Shown: piece by piece, positions 56,381-64,000 of the stretch
Layout: each line of letters begins with the position of its first letter
Numbering within the stretch: position 1 is the stretch's first letter
Origin: Isoetes taiwanensis
Taxonomy: Eukaryota > Streptophyta > Lycopodiopsida > Isoetales > Isoetaceae
Assembly (NCBI GenBank): GCA_021234155.1
Contig: JAJEKV010000027.1
Coordinates: 13,857,714 to 13,921,713 of the forward strand
Direction of reading: 5' to 3'
Length of the DNA stretch: 64,000 bases
Made by a program: the position numbers and the translations under genes
Notes under the pieces: model-generated
Told to the model about the DNA's origin: nothing
Database searches by the model: none
The model's input: the letters and a program-made list of their open reading frames with translations, nothing else

Positions 56381-59300
56381 TTCAAAGGAACATGTGAGAT
56401 GAGGGTAAAATGGAGCCAGTGAAGTCCAAAGGAGGCCATTGCCCTAGGCCCAATGGAGGAAGATGGGTTGCCTTTGTTGCACCCTTGCAACTGCATCTGT
56501 GATTTTGCATAGGGTATAATAACTCAGCTTGATCCATTTGATAGTGTGAATGATGAGAGGTCAGAGATGAAACATCTTGAGTTGGTATTCAGAAGCTACT
56601 TCATCGGTTACGCCACCATGTCCTGTGGAAGCTCTAGTGATTGCATTGTGTAGCTCGTGGCTGCTGGAGTCCCAAGCTCAGCTTGAGATGGCCAATTAGA
56701 TATATTACACACAAGTGAATGGTGATACTCTAGATCGCCTCATCGAATCACACACCCCAAGGCCCACCCAAGGCCATGTGAAGATTTGGTGGCTGATGAG
56801 CATCCTTTGATCACAAGGAAGAGACGCTATGTCTTTCATATAAAAGGTAGCCAAAGGTGCCTAAGAGGCTCAGAAGTGACAAATATTTAGAAAGGATGGG
56901 CGTATGGCACCAACCAAAGAAAACTGAGGCAATTAGGGGGGTCAAGAGTGTTGCAACCTAGATTGCACGCTGGCAAAGACAATGTGGGATGACCTCGCGG
57001 TGATAAGGTCCCAATACACATTGGACAGCTTCAAAAGATAGGATTAATTCCCCATTTTACTCCCTTGTGTAGGTGGGAATTCCAGCTAAGTGATGAAAAC
57101 ACGTGACGGCTACTATATCAATTGAGGGGCATGAAGGTATGTATGAGAGCATTGAGATGGATTCTTAAAGTGAGTAAGTCTTCATTTTACGTGATAATCG
57201 GGAGCAGGTTAGAAAAGGGCACACTTTGTTCCAACATGGTAATGCACTCACTTTTGAAAACTAGAGCAAATACTCTAAAGGCCATTGCGCCTTCTCGAGA
57301 GCTTTGTGAGATATGTCTCAATCTATGCCTCACAAGTAAGTCGAAGGTGAACGAAAGCACTGCAGCGAGGGTGCAAAGAGTGTTGCCACAACACTATATC
57401 CAGAAGGAGTGCCTTAAGGAGGTCAACTCCATCCTAGAAACTACCGAGGTAGGCCTTTCAATCACATTTCAGTAAGTTATGGAGCACTCCACTTCTGACG
57501 CGGAGTGTCCTACAACACATGTCATTCTCAAAGTGCAACACTTGCATTCAACTCAAGGAGGCTAATTTGCATCAACCGCAATAGAGAAAGAAAGAATGGC
57601 AATTAGGGGAGCAATTTGCAGATCACCAAAAGGACCAAATATCATGTAGATGGGCCATTGGCAAGGAGAGAACATTTTCCGGAGATGCAAATTTATTGCA
57701 AATTCTTGTGTATAATCTATGATAAGATGGACCAACACAAGACTTTCTGCCAAAGCTAGATCCTACCCAAGCTGCTTGTCAAAACGCTTCGGGATGAAAA
57801 ATAAGTTCAAGGGTGTGTATTAACACACGGTCATGGAACTGAACATATGGTCATTTTGTGCTTGATCTATGGAGGGATGATCTCAAACTTCCATGTGAGC
57901 TCTATTTTCAAGTGCCCGAGAACACTAGAGAAAGGGGATCACAGAAGGGAGGAGGTATTCCCCTCAAAGACTCTCATTTTTGAGGCTTGATGGATGATCA
58001 ACCATTTTGTTACCAAAGGCAGAGCAAAAAGCTCACATCCAAGGTGTCTAGTGAATCATAGGACTTGGGATGATTTCCCTTACTTGAGAAATCACCGCCT
58101 CGAGGAGCTATGTTCGGGCTGACAAATCAAGGAAAGAAACAAGAATAGATGGATGTTTGGGGTACTGCCATACTTGACAAAGAAAGGGAGTATTCAAAGT
58201 TGTGAAAGTGGGATTCATGATGGTTGGGCACACGCATGATGATAGGATGGATTCTTTGAACTTTCTCCACCAAGCTCAAGAGAGAAAACGGACCACTCTC
58301 CCCGAACTAATGGATGTGTTTGAGAGCCGTGATTGACCCCCAACCCAATGGCTTCTTGATGGATGAGGCTGCAGATTGGAAATCATTTGTAGAAGGATAC
58401 TTTGCTAGATGCTGACCAGCTTGACGTGACACAAAGCCACTTCTGGGCCAAGTTTTGGGTTAGATGAATACCAATCATGCAATATAAGTGAGACTGTGTG
58501 ACAAGTTGTGGATGCCTGCATTAAGGTAATCGAAGTTGTGGCAAAGGGGTGCTGCCGGTGAAGTTTCATTCCTAAAGGGCAACCAAAACCACTACCTCCC
58601 TTCAAGACAGCCGGGCCAAAGACTCTAGCCAACCCGTGAAGGGCATCAAGGATTACATAACACACTGGCCGATGTTCAAAATGGAAAGTACACCTCCACT
58701 CTTAAGAAAATCAAATGGACTCCTAATCAAGTAATCGAGAAAGTTGTGACATGCTTGAAACCGGGGCCGTTTCATGTGGGGAGGGTTAAGAGGACTGCTC
58801 CTGCCGCAGTCAAGACAGGTTCCTGGCAAAAGCACGCCTAAGAATGCTCACTTGGGTCCCAAAAAGGGTCCAAGTGGTTTAGGGAAGTGCAAGGCCCTCA
58901 AAGCTGAAGTGGTTTGATTCTTCCCAGTGGGATCCCCTTTGAGGACATCAAGGAAGGATACTTTGTGCTAGTAAGGCCCCATGATGAGGACTGCCCAATA
59001 TGGTTAGGGGTGGCACTCTCCTGATGTAACCACCACTATGCCCTGATGGAGAGGAGTTGCGTCCCTCGGATTCCAAATTCAATATTGGGAGCCCATTGGA
59101 GACAATACAAGAAGGGCAACTCTGAAGGAGCAATACACCCATCACCGAGAAGAAGTATGGCACCAGGCCGGACCCTCAGCTGGGAGGGAATTGGTGGAGG
59201 TGTGTGTGTGGTATGGTCATATCCAAGTTCTCACGCTGCTGACAACACACACAAGATCCCAAGAAGGGAGATGGACAAGGCCAAGGAGCAACCTCCATGC

Positions 59301-59520
59301 TATATCACGTATGAGGGCATTACACATTGAGAAGTTTGAACCATCTCAACTAATCGGGTTTGTAAAATTTATGAGGAAAACAAGTAACCCAATTCTATGT
59401 GTGTCATGTGTAATTCTATTCAAGCAATCAATTCAGAAATTTCTTTTATGGTGTGTGAGTCCCATTTTCAGTCCGAGTCCCAAAATTCAAGATTTGTCCC
59501 ACTTTAATTAAATACGACTT
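56380..59520 (+). pseudogene. Decayed coding remnants of unknown, probably TE-related origin
   Basis: Several plus-strand frames follow each other with stops between them: 57122-57475 (LCEICLNLCLTSKS), then 58925-59015 (IPFEDIKEGYFVLVRP followed by DEDCPIWLGVAL) and, in another frame, 59080-59330 (QYWEPIGDN, VVWSYPSS). A charged FVLVRP..ED.CPIWLG segment followed by a YW.P motif looks like a conserved domain rather than chance. I cannot name the family, and the mobile-element link is inferred only from decay and setting. The block ends at the CCCACTTTAATTAAATACGA motif at 59499. Confidence 0.35.
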
Positions 59521-59900
59521 TCTATCTCTTCTCTATCTATTCTTTCTCTCTCTCTTTTCTCTTCATGCCTTTCTCTCTCTATCTCATCTCTATTCTCTCT
59601 ACCTCTTCTCTGTCTCTTCTCTCTCTTTCTGCATTATCTCTTCTCTCCGTTCTTTTCTCTCTATTTTCACTATTCTCTTCCCTCTTTTTGTTCTCTCTCT
59701 GGCTATTCTCCCTCTATTCTTTTCTATCTCTGTGTTCTCTATCTTTTCTCTCTATTTTGTCTGTTCTCTTCCCTCTTTATATTGTTTCTCTGTCTATTCT
59801 CACTCTATTCTCCCATTATCACCCTCTGTTCTTTCCCCTTCTCTTTTCTCTATTCTATATATTATCTTCTATCTATATTCTATCTTTTTGTACTCTTTCT
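59520..59900. repeat. Pyrimidine-rich TCTC/TATTCTC tract
   Basis: Irregular CTCTCT and TATTCTC repeats run for nearly 380 bases. The long Leu/Ser/Phe frame across it is a composition artefact. Confidence 0.85.
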
Positions 59901-61815
59901 AAAAGCCCAATGTATATAAGGATTATGGGAGGCAAACAAAGCTTCCTTTTAAGTGGGAAAACTTATATGAGACATTCCAGAACACTTATGTTTTTTCTAT
60001 GTGACAATTCTACGCTTAAAACATTGACAAAAGATTAGATAAGTTTCATCAACTACAATTTTAATAGGGTCAATGTGCTCTTAGTCATTACGGAACTCTG
60101 CCATGGTGCACATCACCAGAGACCTAATGTCTATCATTTTTGGATGCTTCCGTACATGACATTGTCAGGCTTAACTCGAGCTCTAGTAATATTAGTGTAT
60201 GTCGGGGTTAGCATGTAGATGTTGAAGTTTTTGTAGGTTGGTTAGATGGAATTTCAACTTTTAGAATAAGACATGGTCTCAATGGCGTGCACATTGGCAG
60301 ATCATTGGAAGGGTATTTGAATACTTTCGAAAGTTTCAAATTGGTGTTTTGATTTTAAGCTAATGAAATAGAATGTTGGTGTTTCCCTATCAACCATGAG
60401 AGTGTATATGGCATTCAAATAATTTGCAATTACAAGTATTGAAAATATGGAATGCCATACATGATGTTGAACAGATGGCAAGTATGAATGCCAGTGATTT
60501 AAGCACAATGACTTACTCAGATAATTAAGGTACTCATTCTACACATTTATCAAAATATCTCCACATATATAACAATAGGAAAAAAGCTTAGGGCTAGTGG
60601 AAAATTTAAAGGTCTGTATGGCATTATATACATAATGTGTACTAAAGCATAAAATGTACTAAAGCATGTTCTTGCAATATAATATTCAGCATTCTTAATA
60701 TTCTTGTCCGATTCAAACTATATGGATATGATATTTAGTGTAGCAATAGATGAAGTATCCTCGAGCAATATATATATGCCCCTTCAATCCCTAATTACAC
60801 GCAGCAAGTAAATAAAAATTCCTTTTTCTTCTCTCGCGGATTAGAGCTCCTCTCTTCCTTCCTCGCTTTCACCGCCCGTGCTTTCTTAATCTCTGGGCGC
60901 AGTAGTCAAATATCTAAGTAGAGAAGCATTTGTGTTTTACTGGGGAGGGTTGTAAATGTGAAGCAGAACACCGCACTTAGAGAAAAAAAACTTTTCTGAG
61001 AATGCCCTCCGATGAGGGAGGGATAAACCATTTATGGTATAGGCAAAAGCTCCTGATATGTAAGTGTGATTTGTCTTTCTATGACGCCGGATTTAGCCTC
61101 CCCTACTCAAAAGCCCTCGCCATTTTTATCCCACACTCCGCCAAAAGGAGATAAAACCAAAATATCTCCAGAAATCAGATCATTTCCACCTGCAAATACT
61201 TCTTCGCTGACCTTAACTATTCTTGAACTCCTTTCCTATTTTTCAACTCCTGATTGATCCCTATGAGCAACACTTTTCTATCATCAAGCGTGGCGGCGCC
61301 GCTCGAAAAAAGATTACGCATTTAGTAATGCGACCCAACTGTTCAGTACATAATTTGGAGGAAAGAAAATTCAACATACATCAATGCATAACAAAAGAGA
61401 AAATGTTAGAGAAGAAACACTCTAATTCAAGAAACAATCGCCTTAGGTAATTACTTAGATATTAACAATATTCTCTATGTAGATGGCTAGCAACTTACTC
61501 TGCACAAGACATTCACAATTGCGCACTCCTTACATCCATTATCTGGGTTGCCTTTTGTACCTAATGGGGAGGACTGCATTGGACTCCATATTGGTATACA
61601 CATAATATTATCGTTTAGAATATATTGATTTAATCATTGGTAAGCCCTTGGTTGGTATTTAATTGCTAATCTGACAGAACAACAGCACGATGGGTATGAG
61701 TAGAATGTATATTCAAAATAAGTGTAGAAACATTTTACTTGCATATGGAACTTTAAAAAAAAATTGCATGTCATGAATACCAAATGTCAATGCCTAGTGG
61801 CGTGACGTTAAAAAC
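59901..61815. other. Interval without a firm gene
   Basis: AT-rich sequence. A plus-strand frame at 61081-61257 (MTPDLASPTQKPSP...) is Ser/Pro-rich and could be a first exon, since it follows a GC-richer leader-like stretch at 60840-60910. There is no recognisable domain and no partner exon was found. Confidence 0.3.

Positions 61816-61885
<70 letters not shown>
61816..61885. repeat. (ATCT)n microsatellite, about 17 units
   Basis: It is an uninterrupted CTAT repeat of about 70 bases. Confidence 0.97.
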
Positions 61886-62109
61886 CTACCTATAGTTTCA
61901 TCAACACAAAGCTTTTTTTTCTTCTTGTGTGGATCGCTGCTAGATTCTTAACTCATATAATTATCCACTCCAAGTGATCCTTGTGAACTTTGTGATCTTT
62001 GTTTTTTGAGTACTCCATTCATTGGAGAACCTGGTTATGCCATTTGAGAAAAAATGCTTGCTTGCTTGTTGCTATGTTTGGAGAAAACACATAATGCCTG
62101 CTTGTTGCT

Positions 62110-62345
62110 ATGTTACTAAGACCAGTGGAGTACACCATAGAAAACAGAATTTAAGTGATGTTGTTCATAAAAATTAAATATTATGTCTGCCAAAGGGTGC
62201 AAATATGAAAGCAACTATAATGGACCACCTATTGACAACCCATACGAGGAATATGTGAAAACGACCTACCAACCATTGTTTGAATCATCAGGGTTATCAA
62301 GCCAAGAAGCCATTCTGATGGAAACAGCCATAACCATTGTCTTTT
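62110..62345 (+). repeat. Frame-preserving duplicated segment, copy 1
   Basis: It matches 62680-62905. Within the core (about 62190-62340) the plus-strand reading GCKYESNYNGPPIDN... through SGLSSQEA is conserved in both copies without indels, despite many substitutions. It may be an exon or a coding remnant of a repeat. I do not recognise the domain. Confidence 0.6.
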
Positions 62346-62679
62346 ACTGTAATATGGAGCATCCACTTTGGTTAACAATCAATTGTTGATTACATCACGA
62401 GGGCATGAGGGCAAATGAGAAGATCGAGACAGTATAATAGACTTGAGCAATGCACTTGCAAACTTTAGAAGAGATTTTTCTCTATAGGAATAAACAATCT
62501 TAGGTTGACTTTGACCCTCCCTGAACATATGTTGGCACCAGTTCCAGCACAAAGCCTTTCATGCAATAAAAATCTTATAAAGCCTAGGCTTGGTTTAAAA
62601 CAAAGGCTGTAAAATGATGCCCATCATGGGTGCACAAGATCAGTGTCCATTTTTACAATATTAGGTGGTTACATTAGTA

Positions 62680-62905
62680 AGACTAGTGGAGTACACCATA
62701 GAAAACATAATTTAAATGTTATTCATAAAAACTAAATATTATGAATATTGCCAAAAGGTGCAAATATGAAACCAACCATAATGAACCACCTATTGACAAC
62801 CTGCATGAGGAATATGTCAAGTCAACCTACCAATTATGGTTTAAATTATCAGGGTTGTCAAGCCAAGAAGCCACTCCGCTGGAAACAAGCATAACAATTA
62901 TTAAC
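62680..62905 (+). repeat. Frame-preserving duplicated segment, copy 2
   Basis: This is the second copy, about 570 bp downstream of the first and in the same orientation, with the reading RCKYETNHNEPPIDN... SGLSSQEA. Both copies are preceded by the shared phrase GTGGAGTACACCATAGAAAA. Confidence 0.6.
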
Positions 62906-62939
62906 ATAATGAATGTTAGAATACGATTTTATACATAAG

Positions 62940-64000
62940 CAAAGGGCAAAGATCTTGCCCACACGAAGATCTCAACCGCCCCATCCCCGCTTATGTTACC
63001 TAAGTGCTTGCATGCAAAATGTAATTAAATATTCCTCGCATTGCAATGTATTTTAATCGTATATCATCACATTTTGGAACAAAGGACCAAATTTCTCCGG
63101 CTATGATTATCTTGGCAATTTTTTTGTAGTGCCAGCTGATTGACCATTTGCCACGTGGTATCATCCATCTTCATTGGCACAACTTTTCCATCAGCTCTAC
63201 TATTCTATTATGTGACCACATCATATGCAAAAGAGATAAAAAAGTCAGATAATGCAATGAAGGTCAAGGTTAGGAGTGGTGAAGTTTTCTTCCTTTTCGG
63301 CTATTATGGTGTAGTTAACTATTGCAACATGAAAAGCTGAAAGTAACATGTATGTTTTTAATGTGTCCTACACTCACTATGCTTGCATAAAAATTAATAT
63401 AAGATGTGATAAGCCTGCAAATGTGCTTTCATTCTATGTGCTGGTGACTTCAATGAATCGCTTAAGTGAGGTGTTAGCTGTAGCTTTTTCCATATGCTAT
63501 AACTAGTCAGTTGCAGAAGTGAAAGACAATTTTAGCCCCATCGTTGAGGCTCTATTGTAGCCAGCAATTTTTGTTCTTTTTACCTTGGCATCCAATTGCT
63601 TCATTCTAAGATGTCTCCAGTTTGTTTTATCATTTAGTGCAGAAGTATGTTTATTTTAGAGAGTAAAAAGGTGCATCTCTGATAATGTATTGGAGCTTAA
63701 AATGACCAAGATTGTGCAAATGGTTTTGTAGATTGAGTATAGTCCCCTCTCGAAACAAACTCACCTGCACAATATCAAATTTTGATGCTAATCCAACTGT
63801 GGTGTAGTTTTTATATGAGTCTAAGTAATTTTGTATTGATTCCAGAGATATAGGAGGTCATATTTCCACTTTTGCCGCACTCCTCCTGACAAAAGCGATT
63901 CAATAGTTAGTTCAAGGCTCCATCTCGTGAACCGCTCTCGATATAACCTTCTATGCAACTACCCGTTTCGCTATCAACGATACCATGGGTTGAAGAATAT
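62940..64000. other. No gene recognised
   Basis: The interval holds AT-rich sequence with short frames only. The largest, 63140-63340, has no recognisable motif. Confidence 0.4.

Noticed and set aside
59565-60038. 157-residue Ser/Leu/Phe ORF, longest outside the copia element
   Set aside because: It is translated TCTC/TATTCTC low-complexity DNA, not a gene.

Overview
The window is nuclear DNA of a land plant. This rests on two spliced genes of plant-typical families (an EXS-domain membrane protein and a two-EGF-domain secreted protein), introns mostly of 70-150 bp with GT-AG borders, a fragment of a monodehydroascorbate reductase gene, and a dense load of plant-type retroelements (Ty1/copia, two LINEs, a SINE-like element). 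The TE load and lack of compact gene clusters would suit a large genome such as a fern, lycophyte or gymnosperm, but the sequence does not fix the taxon.

Layout. 1-411: inverted-repeat MITE. About 480-5975: minus-strand LINE with degenerate ORF2 (endonuclease and reverse transcriptase), a 1.1 kb interruption, degenerate ORF1, and a 5' array of ~120 bp tandem monomers. 6625-7867: six-exon minus-strand gene for a 209-residue EGF-like secreted/GPI-type protein, with a possible upstream exon at 8444-8606. 10462-10720: two orphan exons of monodehydroascorbate reductase. 11069-15707: Ty1/copia element with 652 bp LTRs, a 5 bp target duplication, a tRNA-iMet primer site, no gag, a broken integrase and a stop in RNase H. 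15.7-28.5 kb: gene-poor, with simple repeats, a second copy of the EGF-gene upstream region (26.14-26.85 kb) and a cluster of inverted GGAAGGGTTTCC repeats. 28531-33408: thirteen-exon minus-strand EXS gene, open from start to stop (465 residues). 35.36-44.66 kb: 4.67 kb direct tandem duplication. 44.66-47.37 kb: 5'-truncated plus-strand LINE with a pentanucleotide tail. 48.2-48.4 kb: tRNA-derived SINE-like element. 48.5-55.1 kb: repeat-rich, with a dispersed hairpin motif. 56.4-59.5 kb: decayed, probably TE-encoded coding remnants. 60-64 kb: no recognisable gene, one duplicated frame-preserving segment, and a long ATCT microsatellite.

Only the two spliced genes look functional: one acts at a membrane and one in the secretory pathway or cell surface, and nothing ties them to a common pathway. 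Most other features are mobile DNA in different states of decay. Repeat copies between about 24-27 kb and 34.6-55 kb differ by clustered 1-6 bp indel patches, unlike the clean LTR pair, so part of the window may contain assembly consensus errors. I did not find a convincing new multi-gene system. The observations most worth a second look are the gag-less copia with near-identical LTRs, the patchy tandem duplication, and two unexplained families of short palindromic motifs.
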